In this document: one piece after another, positions 19,168 to 31,337 of the stretch
Layout: every line of letters begins with the position of its first letter
Position numbering within the stretch: the stretch's first letter is position 1
NCBI RefSeq assembly: GCF_010858045.1
Contig: NZ_JAAGVC010000016.1
Span: 1 to 64,000 of the forward strand
Direction: 5' to 3'
Length of the DNA stretch: 64,000 nucleotides
DNA from: Nocardia cyriacigeorgica
GTDB taxonomy: Bacteria > Actinomycetota > Actinomycetes > Mycobacteriales > Mycobacteriaceae
The notes under the pieces: generated by a model
What the model saw: only the letters and a program-made list of their open reading frames with translations
What the model was told of the DNA's origin: nothing
Database searches by the model: none
Position numbers and translations under genes: made by a program

Positions 19168-19632
19168 TTATGAATCTAGCGCGGCGAGCGCTTTCTCCCA
19201 AGCTGCCTGGTCACGGGGCTCGCCGGGGGCGTTCATCTCCGCGAAACGGATGTAGCCGTCCTTGTCGACGACGAAGGTGCCGCGGTTGGGGTAGCCGGAT
19301 TTCTCGTTGAACACGCCGTAGGTCTGGGCGACGGCGCCGTGCGGCCAGAAATCGGACAGCAGGGGGAAGGTGTAGCCCTGTTCGGCGGCCCAGATCTTGT
19401 GGGTGGGCGGCGGGCCGACCGAGATCGCGATGATCTCGGCGTCGTCGTTCTGGAACTTGGGCAGCTCGTCGCGCACCTTGCACAGCTCGCCCTGGCAGAT
19501 GCCGGTGAACGCCAGCGGGAAGAACACCACGAGCACGTTCTTCTTGCCCCGGAAATCCGACAGGCTGACTTCCTGGTTGTTCTGATCCTTCAGCGTGAAG
19601 TCCGGCGCGAGGGTGCCTACCTCGAGTGGCAT
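19168..19632 (-). CDS. ahpE: Peroxiredoxin AhpE
   Basis: A 154-residue cytosolic thiol peroxidase of the actinobacterial one-cysteine AhpE class, reducing hydroperoxides and peroxynitrite. PLEVGTLAPDFTLKDQNNQE opens the thioredoxin fold. The peroxidatic cysteine is Cys46 in FFPLAFTGICQGELC; a further cysteine follows at 51. The M. tuberculosis orthologue is Rv2238c and is recycled by mycoredoxin/mycothiol (established for the family). The ATG at 19632 has a TCCTCC complement (GGAGGA) a few bases upstream. The DUF3052 gene lies 78 bases upstream on the same strand, as in M. tuberculosis. Confidence 0.93.
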   Translation of the reverse strand: MPLEVGTLAPDFTLKDQNNQEVSLSDFRGKKNVLVVFFPLAFTGICQGELCKVRDELPKFQNDDAEIIAISVGPPPTHKIWAAEQGYTFPLLSDFWPHGAVAQTYGVFNEKSGYPNRGTFVVDKDGYIRFAEMNAPGEPRDQAAWEKALAALDS

Positions 19633-19710
19633 CGCTGATCCTCCATCATGTCGGGCCCGGCCGGGCGGCGCGTACACATCGCCCGGCCGCAACCTTAGGT
19701 GAAACGCCGG

Positions 19711-20133
19711 TCAGCGCTGTTTGGAGGGTGCCTTCGGCTGGACGAGGCGGCTGCCCGCCCAATCGCCGAGGCTGATCGCCGAGGTCTGGGTCAGGCCCGC
19801 GGTGGGGGCTGCCTCGGCGATCTCGCTGGGATCGACATGGCCGGGCTGGCCGGTCTTGGGGGTGAGCACCCAGATGAAACCGTCGTCGGCGAGCGGTCCG
19901 ATCGCCTCCATCAGCTCGTCGACCAGGTCGCCGTCACCGTCGCGCCACCAGAGCAGCACGACGTCGATGACCTCGTCGGAATCCTCGTCCAGCAGTTCCG
20001 TTCCGATGGTTTCCTCGACGTCGGCCCGAAGGTCGTCGTTGGTGTCCTCGTCCCAGCCCAGCTCCTGGACGACCAAGCCGTGGGTGATGCCAAGCTTCTG
20101 AGCGAAATTCTGCGCGTCCGCCGCGGCGACCAC
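19711..20133 (-). CDS. DUF3052 family protein (Rv2239c orthologue)
   Basis: A 140-residue acidic protein of the DUF3052 family, function unknown. Recognisable sequence: FAQKLGITHGLVVQELGWDED, WWRDGDGDLVDELMEAIGPLADDGFIWVLTP and TSAISLGDWAGSRLV. The start is GTG 20133 with a strong GAGGAGGA upstream. It sits between ahpE and the lipoprotein gene in the same order as M. tuberculosis Rv2238c-Rv2239c-Rv2240c. Its highly acidic middle and lack of membrane segments suggest a soluble binding protein. Confidence 0.9.
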   Translation of the reverse strand: MVAAADAQNFAQKLGITHGLVVQELGWDEDTNDDLRADVEETIGTELLDEDSDEVIDVVLLWWRDGDGDLVDELMEAIGPLADDGFIWVLTPKTGQPGHVDPSEIAEAAPTAGLTQTSAISLGDWAGSRLVQPKAPSKQR

Positions 20134-20250
20134 GGTGGTGTCCTCCTCAATATGCCGACTACAGGTAGGTGCAAGCGAACATGGTTATCGGCCGCAACGC
20201 AAGCCGATCCGATGAATTGGCCACCGGATGTCGCGGGAAATCCAGTGCGA

Positions 20251-20808
20251 TCAGCGCGCCGAGCAGTCGTCACGTACCGCGTTGCGCGCGTCGTTGACCC
20301 GGCGGCTGGCGTCGTTGAGCGGGCCCACCGGCGCGGTGTAGTGCATACCCCTGGTGGCCTGCGCCAACGCCCGCGCGGCGGTGACGTACTCGGTGAGCTT
20401 GCCCTTCAGGTCTTCGGGCAGATCGTCCTTGGCCGCGTTGACGCCCGCCTCGACCTTGTTGGCGGCGTCTTCGAGGGTGGTCGCCGCGGTATCGCGCTTG
20501 GCGTCGTAATCGGGGGCGTTCGAGTCGTGCGCGTCGACGAACTCGTTGTATTTGCTGACCCCGACGCCGGTGATGACGGGGAACTGGCCGCAGTTGTCGG
20601 CGATGGCCTTGGCCTGCGCCGCCGCCTTGCGTGAGGAGGTGGCCGCCGCCGAGGACGACGCCGCATAGGTCTTGTAGGCCGACAGGTCGGCGGCATTGGG
20701 CGCGGCGGTGCCGTCCACGCTGTTCGAGCAGCCCGCGATCGTCGCTCCCGCGATCAGCGCTGCGGCCGCGCACACCAGCCCGACCCCGCGTGGGTCCAGC
20801 AGTTTCAT
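20251..20808 (-). CDS. Lipoprotein, Rv2240c-like
   Basis: A 185-residue exported protein. The signal sequence (MKLLDPRGVGLVCAAAALIAG) ends in a lipobox IAGC, so a diacylglycerol-anchored lipoprotein is expected. The mature part is alanine-rich and helical (SSSAAATSSRKAAAQAKAIADNCGQF) with only two further cysteines (DNC and DDC), which could form one disulfide. Function unknown. The ATG at 20808 starts the signal peptide; the long in-frame extension upstream overlaps the aceE promoter region and has no export features. Divergent from aceE with 259 bases between the starts. Confidence 0.82.
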   Translation of the reverse strand: MKLLDPRGVGLVCAAAALIAGATIAGCSNSVDGTAAPNAADLSAYKTYAASSSAAATSSRKAAAQAKAIADNCGQFPVITGVGVSKYNEFVDAHDSNAPDYDAKRDTAATTLEDAANKVEAGVNAAKDDLPEDLKGKLTEYVTAARALAQATRGMHYTAPVGPLNDASRRVNDARNAVRDDCSAR

Positions 20809-21067
20809 CGTCCTCCCCGCTCTCATTTCTCGTGTTCTGGTCGATATCCGGGCAGCCCCCGAACACCGGTCCACACCGGAAACTGCCGAGTAACCCGTCG
20901 AGGAGAAACCGTACTGGATTTGTGGCTGACATGATGACCTGGGACGCATCCTCGGCAAGGATGGAGGGTGCGCCCGGACTTTCGTAAACGGGTGGTCCGC
21001 CCACCAGAGTGGCCGCCCGGGGAAACAGACGCCATCAGCTTGTCCGCCCCATGTACGAGGAGCAGAT

Positions 21068-23983
<2,916 letters not shown>

Positions 23984-23997
23984 CGCACCATTAGAGG

Positions 23998-25329
23998 GTG
24001 GATCGAAAACCGCCGCGGCCGCGACGGATCTCCGACGGCTCCTCCGAGCACGAGGTGTATCTGCCGACCGGCGCGCTCTCACCGAACCGGCAGACCCGCG
24101 ACCCGCTCCCGGACACGCTGCTCAAACGCGTGAAGCAGTTCTCGGGGCGGCTGTCCACCGAGGCTGTCGGGTCGATGCAGGACAGGTTGCCGTTCTTCGC
24201 CGATCTGGACGCCGCGCAGCGGGCCGGCGTCCAGATGCTGGTGCAGACCGCGGTGGTGAACTTCCTGGAGTGGTTGCAGGATCCCGACAGCGATATCCGG
24301 TTCAGCCTGGACGCCTTCCAGGTGATCCCGCAGGATCTGGCGCGGCGGCTGACGTTGCGCCAGACCGTGGACATGGTCCGGGTGGCCATGGAGTTCTTCG
24401 AACAGTGGCTGCCCGCGCTGGCGCGCAACGACCGGCAGCTGGTGGCGCTCACCGAGGCGGTGCTGCGATACGGGCGTGAGCTCGGTTTCGCGGCCGCCTC
24501 GGTGTATGCCAGCGCCGCCGAATCGCGTGGCGCCTGGGATACCCGGTTGGAGGCGCTGGTCGTCGACGCCGTGGTGCGCGGCGACACCGGCCCGGACATG
24601 CTGTCGCGGGCCGCCACGCTCAACTGGGACGCCACCGCGCCCGCCACCGTGCTCGTCGGGACCCCGCCGCGCGATCAGGGCGTCTCGGTGGTCGGTGGGG
24701 TGCACACCATCGCCGCCAGGCACGGACGCGCCGCGCTGGCGGTGGTGCAGGGTTCACGGTTGGTGATGGTGGTCAGCGGGCATCTCGACGACACCGCCCA
24801 GGTGTCGTCGTTCCTGTCGGATCTGTTGAACGAGGTGTTCTCCGACGGTCCGGTGGTGATCGGACCGACCACGCGCACCTTGGGTGCCGCGCATGCCAGC
24901 GCACTGGAGGCACTGGCCGGTATGGAGGCGGTGATCGGCTGGCGAGGCGCCCCGCGGCCGGTGCACGCCTCGGAATTGCTACCCGAACGGGCGTTGCTGG
25001 GGGACCGAGCTGCGATCGAGGCGCTGAACGAGTATCTTGTCCTTCCGTTGGCCGCGGCCGGATCGGCGTTGGCGGACACTCTCGATGCCTACTTGGATTG
25101 TGGTGGAGCGGTCGAGACGTGTGCCCGTCAGCTGTACGTCCATCCAAATACCGTTCGCTACCGCCTCAAACGAATCGGTGAGATCACCGGGCGTGATCCG
25201 CTCAATCCGCGGGACGCGTACGTGCTCCGGATTGCCGCCACAGTAGGTCGTTTGACACGAACTCGTAACGAATCGTCAACTCCAGTATCTGAGGCCACTT
25301 ACGTCTCGACCGACGGAGATGGGCTGTAA
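23998..25329 (+). CDS. mabR: MabR/FasR-type PucR-family regulator of FAS-II
   Basis: A 443-residue transcription factor orthologous by position to M. tuberculosis Rv2242 (MabR) and Streptomyces FasR. The C-terminal PucR/CdaR helix-turn-helix is ETCARQLYVHPNTVRYRLKRIG (read in two parts); the middle part has a GGDEF-like degenerate sensory region. MabR-type proteins sense long-chain acyl-CoA and bind the fabD promoter (established for the homologues). The start is GTG 23998, 14 bases after aceE, suggesting co-transcription with it. A TTTTGT-N9-ACAAAA operator follows the gene at 25369-25393, before fabD, which supports its role. Confidence 0.9.
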   Translation: MDRKPPRPRRISDGSSEHEVYLPTGALSPNRQTRDPLPDTLLKRVKQFSGRLSTEAVGSMQDRLPFFADLDAAQRAGVQMLVQTAVVNFLEWLQDPDSDIRFSLDAFQVIPQDLARRLTLRQTVDMVRVAMEFFEQWLPALARNDRQLVALTEAVLRYGRELGFAAASVYASAAESRGAWDTRLEALVVDAVVRGDTGPDMLSRAATLNWDATAPATVLVGTPPRDQGVSVVGGVHTIAARHGRAALAVVQGSRLVMVVSGHLDDTAQVSSFLSDLLNEVFSDGPVVIGPTTRTLGAAHASALEALAGMEAVIGWRGAPRPVHASELLPERALLGDRAAIEALNEYLVLPLAAAGSALADTLDAYLDCGGAVETCARQLYVHPNTVRYRLKRIGEITGRDPLNPRDAYVLRIAATVGRLTRTRNESSTPVSEATYVSTDGDGL

Positions 25330-25368
25330 CGCGATCGACGGCTGCGTCGATCCGGGCGAGCCACGTGG

Positions 25369-25393
25369 CGTTTTGTGGAGTTCACACAAAACG
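25369..25393. promoter_or_regulatory. MabR operator upstream of fabD
   Basis: A perfect inverted repeat, CGTTTTGTG-N7-CACAAAACG, contains TTTTGT-N9-ACAAAA, the arrangement reported for mycobacterial MabR. It lies 65-90 bases before the fabD start. A second promoter for the fabD-acpM-kasA-accD6 operon, controlled by acyl-CoA through MabR, is inferred. Confidence 0.8.
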
Positions 25394-25457
25394 GGTCCGC
25401 AAGCTTCATTCGCGTCGACATCTCCCGAGAGCCGCCTCACAGTGTTCTCTTAGAGAT

Positions 25458-26372
25458 GTGATCGCGTTGTTCGCCCCTGGACAGGGCTCCCAGACACCCG
25501 GCATGCTCGCGCCTTGGCTCGACCTCCCCGGCGCGCATGACCGTCTCGCGCTGTGGTCGAAGGCCTCCGGTCTGGACCTGGTTCGTCTCGGCACCACCGC
25601 GACGGCCGAAGAGATCACCGACACCGCGGTCACCCAGCCGCTGGTCGTCGCTGCCGCGCTGCTCGCTTTCGCCGAAATCGACACCGAAACGCTTCCGGCC
25701 GATACCATCGTCGCCGGACACTCGGTCGGCGAACTCGCCGCCGCCGCCGTCGCCGGAGTCATCTCCGCCGACGACGCGGTCACCCTGGCCGCCATCCGCG
25801 GTGCGGAAATGGCCAAGGCGTGCGCGCTCGAACCGACCGGAATGTCCGCCGTGCTCGGTGGCGACGAAGCCGCCGTGCTCGAACGGCTCGCGGAACTCGA
25901 CCTCGTCCCGGCCAACCGCAACGCGGTCGGCCAGATCGTGGCCGCGGGCGCCCTGGACGCTCTCGCCGAGCTCGCCGCGAACCCACCGGAAAAGGCCCGG
26001 GTTCGCGCGCTGCCCGTCGCAGGCGCGTTCCACACCGCGTACATGGCTCCGGCCCAGGACGCGGTCACCGCAGCTGTGGCAAAGATCGCGCCCAACGAGC
26101 CGACCCGGACTTTGCTGTCGAACTTCGACGGTAAGCCGGTCGCCTCGGGTCAGGACGCGGTCGATAAGCTCGCCGCGCAGGTCACCCGGCCCGTCCGGTG
26201 GGACCTGTGCACCGAAACGGTCCGGCAGGCCGGCGTTTCGGCGGTGGTGGAACTGCCGCCGGCGGGCACCCTCGTCGGAATTGCCAAACGGGAACTGAAG
26301 GGCACGCCGACGCTTGCGCTGAAGACCCCCGCTGACCTCCCCACCTTGGCCGAGCTCACCGGCTCCGGCTAG
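25458..26372 (+). CDS. fabD: Malonyl-CoA:ACP transacylase
   Basis: A 304-residue cytosolic enzyme that loads malonyl groups onto AcpM for FAS-II elongation. The nucleophile elbow is GHSVGELAAAA (Ser at about residue 92), the early oxyanion motif is FAPGQGSQTPGML, and the late catalytic His lies in VAGAFHTAYM. Gln in GQGSQ and Arg in AAIRGAE fit the malonyl-specific family. The GTG at 25458 is chosen because VIALFAPGQGSQ is the conserved start; the upstream in-frame segment crosses the MabR operator and is unlikely to be translated. First gene of the FAS-II set. Confidence 0.93.
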   Translation: MIALFAPGQGSQTPGMLAPWLDLPGAHDRLALWSKASGLDLVRLGTTATAEEITDTAVTQPLVVAAALLAFAEIDTETLPADTIVAGHSVGELAAAAVAGVISADDAVTLAAIRGAEMAKACALEPTGMSAVLGGDEAAVLERLAELDLVPANRNAVGQIVAAGALDALAELAANPPEKARVRALPVAGAFHTAYMAPAQDAVTAAVAKIAPNEPTRTLLSNFDGKPVASGQDAVDKLAAQVTRPVRWDLCTETVRQAGVSAVVELPPAGTLVGIAKRELKGTPTLALKTPADLPTLAELTGSG

Positions 26373-26498
26373 CTTTCCACCCGCGATCGTGCTTCGAAGA
26401 TGAGGCCCGGTCGTGACCGAGTTGGCGTAACTTTCCGCCCGCTCGATCCGAAGAAAAACAGTGAAGCCCTACACAGTAACAAGAAGGGAGCCACCAAA

Positions 26499-26801
26499 GT
26501 GGCCGCTCTGACCCAGGAACAAATCGTCGAGGAACTCGGCAAGATCATCGAAGAGGTGACCGGTATCGAGCCCTCCGAGGTGACGATCGAGAAGTCCTTC
26601 GTCGATGACCTGGACATCGACTCGCTGTCCATGGTCGAGATCGCGGTGCAGACCGAGGACAAGTACGGCGTGAAGATCCCGGACGAGGATCTGGCCAGCC
26701 TGAAGACGGTCGGCGACGCCGTCTCCTACATCCAGAAGCTCGAGGCGGAGAACGCTGACGCCGCCGCGGAGCTCAAGGCCAAGTTCGACAACGCCGAGTA
26801 G
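26499..26801 (+). CDS. acpM: Meromycolate-extension acyl carrier protein
   Basis: A 100-residue acyl carrier protein. The phosphopantetheine serine is in [12 protein letters not shown] (DSL motif). The C-terminal extension after [12 protein letters not shown] continues for about 20 residues ([13 protein letters not shown]), typical of AcpM of mycolic-acid producers rather than plain AcpP. It shuttles acyl chains between FabD, KasA and the other FAS-II enzymes. GTG 26499 with AAGGGAG about nine bases upstream. It is 126 bases after fabD and ten before kasA. Confidence 0.93.
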   Translation: MAALTQEQIVEELGKIIEEVTGIEPSEVTIEKSFVDDLDIDSLSMVEIAVQTEDKYGVKIPDEDLASLKTVGDAVSYIQKLEAENADAAAELKAKFDNAE

Positions 26802-26811
26802 GGCCGACACC

Positions 26812-28062
26812 GTGACCACTCCTTCCACCTTGAACGGGAACTTCCCCAACGTCGTCGTAACGAGCCTGGCGGCGACCACGTCGATCGCGGGCGACGTCGA
26901 TGCGACGTGGAAGGGACTCCTCAACGGCGAGAGCGGCATCGACGTTCTCGAGGATTCCTTCGTCGAGGAATACGACCTTCCGGTCCGCATCGGCGGTCAC
27001 CTGAAGGTTTCGCCGGACACCCTGCTCAGCCGGGTCGAGATCCGGCGCATGGCCTACGTCGAGCGGCTCGCGACCGTGCTCGGTCGCGAGGTATGGCGCA
27101 ACGCGGGCAGCCCCGAGGTCGATCCCGACCGGCTGGGTGTGGCCATCGGCACCGGGCTCGGTGGCGGTGACGCACTCATCGATTCGGTGGACAAGCTGAA
27201 GAACGGCGGCTATCGCAAGATCTCGCCGCTGGCTGTTCAGATGGTCATGCCGAATGGCCCGTCGGCCGTCGTCGGTCTCGAGCTGAAGGCCAGGGCGGGA
27301 GTGGTCACTCCGGTCTCGGCGTGCTCGTCGGGTTCGGAAGCCATCGCCAACGCGTGGCGGATGATCGCCATGGGCGATGCCGACATCGTCGTCACCGGTG
27401 GTGTCGAGGGCTACATCGACTCGGTGCCGATCGCCGCGTTCTCCATGATGCGTGCGATGAGCACCCGCAACGACGATCCGAAGGGCGCCTCGCGTCCGTT
27501 CGACAAGGATCGCGACGGGTTCGTCTTCGGTGAGGCCGGTGCGCTGATGGTCATCGAGACCGAGGAGCACGCCAAGGCACGTGGGGCCACCATCCACGCC
27601 CGCCTGCTCGGCGCAGGCATCACCTCCGACGGCTTCCACCTGGTCGCGCCCGATCCCGAGGGCACCGGCGCCGCGCGCGCCATGACCAGGGCGATGCAGA
27701 CCGCGGGTCTGTCCGCCAAGGACATCACCCACATCAACGCCCACGCGACTGCCACCCCGATCGGTGACACCGCGGAGGCGAAGGCGATCAACAAGGCCGT
27801 GGGCAACCACGCCTCGGTGTACGCGCCCAAATCAGCACTCGGTCACTCGATCGGCGCCGTCGGCGCCCTCGAGTCGGTGCTCACCGTGCTCAGCATCCGG
27901 GACGGCATCGTTCCGCCGACGCTGAACCTGGAGAACCAGGATCCCGAGATCGACCTCGATGTGGTGAAGGGCGAAGCCCGCCGCCAGGAGATCGAGTACG
28001 CGATCAACAACTCCTTCGGATTCGGTGGGCACAATGTCGCGCTCGCCTTCGGCCGGGCCTGA
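26812..28062 (+). CDS. kasA: Beta-ketoacyl-ACP synthase (KasA-type)
   Basis: A 416-residue elongating ketosynthase with the Cys-His-His triad: Cys at about residue 171 ([12 protein letters not shown]), His at about 311 ([14 protein letters not shown]) and His at about 345 ([10 protein letters not shown]). Length and motifs match KasA, which condenses malonyl-AcpM with acyl-AcpM in mycolate precursor elongation. M. tuberculosis has kasA and kasB in tandem; here the second is absent and accD6 follows directly. The start is GTG 26812, ten bases after the acpM stop. Confidence 0.93.
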   Translation: MTTPSTLNGNFPNVVVTSLAATTSIAGDVDATWKGLLNGESGIDVLEDSFVEEYDLPVRIGGHLKVSPDTLLSRVEIRRMAYVERLATVLGREVWRNAGSPEVDPDRLGVAIGTGLGGGDALIDSVDKLKNGGYRKISPLAVQMVMPNGPSAVVGLELKARAGVVTPVSACSSGSEAIANAWRMIAMGDADIVVTGGVEGYIDSVPIAAFSMMRAMSTRNDDPKGASRPFDKDRDGFVFGEAGALMVIETEEHAKARGATIHARLLGAGITSDGFHLVAPDPEGTGAARAMTRAMQTAGLSAKDITHINAHATATPIGDTAEAKAINKAVGNHASVYAPKSALGHSIGAVGALESVLTVLSIRDGIVPPTLNLENQDPEIDLDVVKGEARRQEIEYAINNSFGFGGHNVALAFGRA

Positions 28063-28185
28063 TCCGAGACCCGTCCGACTGATCGACGAACCCGGTGGGG
28101 GTTGGCCAACTGAATGGCTCGACCCCCGCCGGGCCCTCGACCTTCGCAGCTGCTAGCGCGGCCACCATCATTGAGGAGAGACGCG

Positions 28186-29619
28186 ATGACAATCTTGGCA
28201 CCCGCGTATCAGCAGGACACCGCCACAGATCCGCGTGATCCGCTGGGCAGGCTCCAGCGTTTCTTCGATCCAGGAACCATTCTTCCCCTCCATCCGCGCG
28301 ACAAGTCCGGCGTGCTGGCGGCGATCGGTGAGGTCGACGGTGTGCGCACCGTCGCCTACTGCTCGGATGCCACCGTCATGGGTGGCGCGATGGGTGTCGA
28401 GGGCTGCAAGCACATCGTCGACGCGATCGACACCGCCATCGACTCCGGTATTCCGGTGGTCGGTCTGTGGCATTCCGGTGGCGCCCGGCTGGCCGAGGGT
28501 GTCGAGGCCCTGCACGCGGTCGGCCTGGTGTTCGAGGCCATGGTCCGCGCCTCCGGTCTGGTGCCGCAGATCTCGGTGGTGCTCGGTTTCGCCGCGGGTG
28601 GCGCCGCCTACGGTCCGGCGCTGACCGACATCGTGATCATGGCGCCGGAGGGCCGCGTCTTCGTAACCGGCCCGGACGTGGTGCGCAGCGTCACCGGCGA
28701 GCAGGTCGACATGGCCACCCTCGGTGGCCCGGAGACCCACGGCAAGAAATCCGGCGTCACCCATATCGTCGCCGATGACGAGGCCGATGCCATGCACCGC
28801 GCCCGCCGGCTGGTGTCGATGTTCGCCGAGCAGGGCGAATTCGATCTGGTCGCCGCCGAGCACGGCAATGTGGATCTCAAGGCGATGCTGCCGGAGTCGG
28901 CCAAGCGCGCCTACGACGTCAAGCCGCTGGTGCACGAGCTGCTCGACAATGTCGACGGCGAGTCCAGCTTCGAGGAATTGCAGGGCGGCTACGCGCGCTC
29001 GATGGTGACCGGTCTCGGTCGGCTGGGTGGGCGCACCGTCGGTGTGCTGGCCAACAACCCGTTGCGGCTGGGCGGATGCCTGAACTCCGAGAGCGCCGAG
29101 AAGGCCGCGCGGTTCGTGCGGCTGTGCGATGCGTTCGGTATCCCGCTGGTCGTCATCACCGACGTGCCCGGTTACCTGCCCGGCGTGAGCCAGGAATGGG
29201 AAGGCGTGGTGCGGCGTGGTGCGAAGCTGCTGCACGCGTTCGCCGAGGCTCGGGTCCCGCGCGTCACGCTGGTCACCCGCAAGATCTACGGTGGCGCCTA
29301 CATCGCGATGAACGCCCGCTCGCTCGGCGCTACCGCGGTGTACGCCTGGCCCGGGTCCGAGGTGGCCGTGATGGGCGCCAAGGCCGCGGTCGGCATCCTG
29401 CACAAGAAGGCACTGGCTGCCGCGCCCGAGGAAGAGCGGGAGGCGCTGCACGAACGTCTCACCGCCGAACACGAGGCCATCGCGGGCGGCGTGGAGCGCG
29501 CCATCGCCATCGGCGTGGTGGACGAGGTGATCGACCCGGCCAAGACCCGCAGCGTCATCGCGGCGGCGCTGGCGTCGGCGCCCGCGCGCAAGAGCCACCA
29601 CAAGAACATTCCGCTGTGA
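28186..29619 (+). CDS. accD6: Acyl-CoA carboxylase carboxyltransferase subunit AccD6
   Basis: A 477-residue biotin-dependent carboxyltransferase beta subunit that carboxylates acetyl-/propionyl-CoA to supply malonyl-CoA for FAS-II, together with an AccA subunit encoded elsewhere. Typical crotonase-fold sequences: GLWHSGGARLAEGVEALHAVG, GFAAGGAAYGPALTDIVIM, VTGPDVVRSVTGEQVD and VTRKIYGGAYIAMN. The ATG at 28186 has GAGGAGAG upstream. Last gene of the block, followed by a hairpin (29646-29678), as in Rv2247. Confidence 0.93.
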   Translation: MTILAPAYQQDTATDPRDPLGRLQRFFDPGTILPLHPRDKSGVLAAIGEVDGVRTVAYCSDATVMGGAMGVEGCKHIVDAIDTAIDSGIPVVGLWHSGGARLAEGVEALHAVGLVFEAMVRASGLVPQISVVLGFAAGGAAYGPALTDIVIMAPEGRVFVTGPDVVRSVTGEQVDMATLGGPETHGKKSGVTHIVADDEADAMHRARRLVSMFAEQGEFDLVAAEHGNVDLKAMLPESAKRAYDVKPLVHELLDNVDGESSFEELQGGYARSMVTGLGRLGGRTVGVLANNPLRLGGCLNSESAEKAARFVRLCDAFGIPLVVITDVPGYLPGVSQEWEGVVRRGAKLLHAFAEARVPRVTLVTRKIYGGAYIAMNARSLGATAVYAWPGSEVAVMGAKAAVGILHKKALAAAPEEEREALHERLTAEHEAIAGGVERAIAIGVVDEVIDPAKTRSVIAAALASAPARKSHHKNIPL

Positions 29620-29645
29620 TCGGCTGAGATCGATTCGGTAGGCGA

Positions 29646-29678
29646 CGAACAGGCCTCGGGCATTCCGGGGCCTGTTCG
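29646..29678 (+). terminator. Terminator hairpin after the FAS-II operon
   Basis: CGAACAGGCC pairs perfectly with GGCCTGTTCG, and the stem continues with one T-G wobble to about 14 pairs around a five-base loop. It begins 26 bases after the accD6 stop. A GC-rich stem without a strong U-tract is usual in this group. Confidence 0.75.
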
Positions 29679-29754
29679 CGTTGTGCGGGCAAAGTATTCG
29701 ATGCTGCCGTGGCCGGTGCACGTTGCCGGTGTCTGTTCGATCCCGGCCGGCGCG

Positions 29755-30378
29755 CTAGCGGCTCGGGCGGACGCCGACCATCGGCAGCAGGGTGCGGCGG
29801 GAGAATTCGCGGGCGGCGTCCTCGTCGTCGAGGGGGATGAGCCCGTCCGGGGTCAGCGCCAGCGACTGGGCCAGCCGGGCCATGATCTCGGCGACCAGGT
29901 CGGCGTCGAAATCGGCGGCTGCCTCGGCATCGCGCAGTTCGCGCAGCTTCGCGGCCAGATAGGTGCGGCCGACCGCGAGCACCGGACCCGCGTCGGTGGT
30001 GAGCCGGGGCAGGATCAACTCCGGTTCCGTGCGCAGAAGCCTGCGCAGCAGTTCATTGCCCGCGATGGCGGCGATGAACGCGACGAAGATCTCCACCAGC
30101 TGGTTCTCGGTGCCCGCCACGGTGCGCACCCTGGCATCGATATCGGCGACGAATCGTTGTGCCTCACGCACACTCACCGCCTCGACCAGATCGTTCTTCG
30201 ATTCGAAACGGCGATAGAGGGTGGCGGGACTGATCCCGGCGCGGCGGGCGATCTCGCCCATGCTGGTGCGCTTGATCCCGAAATCCAGGAACGCCGACAG
30301 CGCGCTTTCCAGCAGCGCTTCGCTGTCGGCAGCCGGCTTGTCGAGGATGCGCTGCAGGATGGGCGGGACGGTCGGCAT
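29755..30378 (-). CDS. TetR-family transcriptional regulator
   Basis: A 207-residue regulator. The helix-turn-helix is TSMGEIARRAGISPATLYRRF (read as two parts), preceded by the usual ALLESALSAFLDFGIKR helix. The remaining C-terminal residues are helical and variable; the ligand is unknown. The start is ATG 30378 because MPTVPPILQRILD precedes a well-formed first helix. It lies downstream of a 61-residue protein gene on the same strand (gap 92 bases). No clear operator was seen upstream. Confidence 0.82.
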   Translation of the reverse strand: MPTVPPILQRILDKPAADSEALLESALSAFLDFGIKRTSMGEIARRAGISPATLYRRFESKNDLVEAVSVREAQRFVADIDARVRTVAGTENQLVEIFVAFIAAIAGNELLRRLLRTEPELILPRLTTDAGPVLAVGRTYLAAKLRELRDAEAAADFDADLVAEIMARLAQSLALTPDGLIPLDDEDAAREFSRRTLLPMVGVRPSR

Positions 30379-30470
30379 CGAGTCTCCACGGGGACGGCGC
30401 ACGGCATCACGGCCGTCGCGGCGGTGCGTTCGTTGCCCGCAATTATGCGCCGAGCTCGGCGCCGCGTAGT

Positions 30471-30656
30471 TCAGTGCCGCGGCAGATCGAATTCGGCCAT
30501 TTCCTTTTCGATCGCGTTGGCCGCGAAATCCACCCCACTGGAACGTAATTCGTGCACGCGGCGCTGGAGCGCCTCGATACCGCCGGGTTGGGCCGCGATA
30601 TCGGCCACACTGATCCGCCCCTTAGGCCGGTGCATACTGGACTGCTTGTACGCCAC
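30471..30656 (-). CDS. Small conserved-looking protein, unknown function
   Basis: A 61-residue soluble protein. It starts at GTG 30656 behind an excellent GGAGG (GCAGGAGGTAAGTCC) six to ten bases upstream; a longer in-frame extension to 30767 lacks one. The sequence VAYKQSSMHRPKGRISVADI opens a compact, mostly helical protein (EALQRRVHELRSSGVDFAANAIEKEM; split here as EALQRRVHELRSS and GVDFAANAIEKEM). No recognised domain; could be an adaptor or regulator. It stands alone between a TetR gene and a gamma-carbonic-anhydrase-like gene. Confidence 0.6.
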   Translation of the reverse strand: MAYKQSSMHRPKGRISVADIAAQPGGIEALQRRVHELRSSGVDFAANAIEKEMAEFDLPRH

Positions 30657-30821
30657 GGACTTACCTCCTGCTCGACAGCGCGCCGCGCCATGGGGCTTAC
30701 CGGAACACCGTGGACCGAACCGATGATCGGCCGGGGCGGGTGGAGTAGCCCGATAGAGTGGGCGCACTGCCGAAAATGCTAGCAGCGGATCCTACTGGAC
30801 GCTTGATCAGTGTGGCGGGTA

Positions 30822-31337
30822 TCACAGCACTTTTGCGTTGCGATGTGTGCCGCTGTGATGCAAGTAGGCGAGCGCATTCAGGCGAATGCCATTCTGCTGA
30901 TCTTCGGTGAGCTCACGGCGCACTTTGCCGGGTACGCCGGCGACCAGGGAACCCGGCGGAATCTGCGCGCCCTCGGGGATCAGCGCGTTGGCCGCGATCA
31001 GGCTGCCCGCCCCGATGACCGCGCCGTTGAGCACGGTGGCGCCCATGCCGATCAGCACATCGTCTTCGACCGTGCACCCGTGCAGGATCGCGTTGTGCCC
31101 CACCGAGACTCCGGTGCCCACCACCACCGGGAAACCGGGGTCGGTGTGCACGGCGCAGCCGTCCTGGATATTGCTGCGCGCGCCGATGGTGATCTGCTCG
31201 CTGTCACCGCGCAGCACGGCGTTGTACCAGATGCTCGCTTCGGCGGCGATGTGCACGCGGCCGATCAGCGTGGCGTTCACCGCGATGAAGGCGGTCGCGT
31301 CGACCTCAGGGGCGATCCCGTCGATTTCAATCCTCAT
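30822..31337 (-). CDS. Gamma-class carbonic anhydrase-like hexapeptide protein
   Basis: A 171-residue left-handed beta-helix protein built on [LIV]GxxxX repeats. The zinc-site histidines of the gamma-CA/YrdA family are visible: GCAVHTDPG, GHNAILHGC and an Arg/Asp-rich entry (YNAVLRGDSEQITIGARSNIQDG; split at NAVLRGDSEQ and ITIGARSNIQDG). These are metal-dependent carbonic-anhydrase-like proteins, many without proven activity. ATG 31337 is chosen because MRIEIDGIAPEVDA is a typical family start. Divergent from the ald gene. Confidence 0.85.
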   Translation of the reverse strand: MRIEIDGIAPEVDATAFIAVNATLIGRVHIAAEASIWYNAVLRGDSEQITIGARSNIQDGCAVHTDPGFPVVVGTGVSVGHNAILHGCTVEDDVLIGMGATVLNGAVIGAGSLIAANALIPEGAQIPPGSLVAGVPGKVRRELTEDQQNGIRLNALAYLHHSGTHRNAKVL

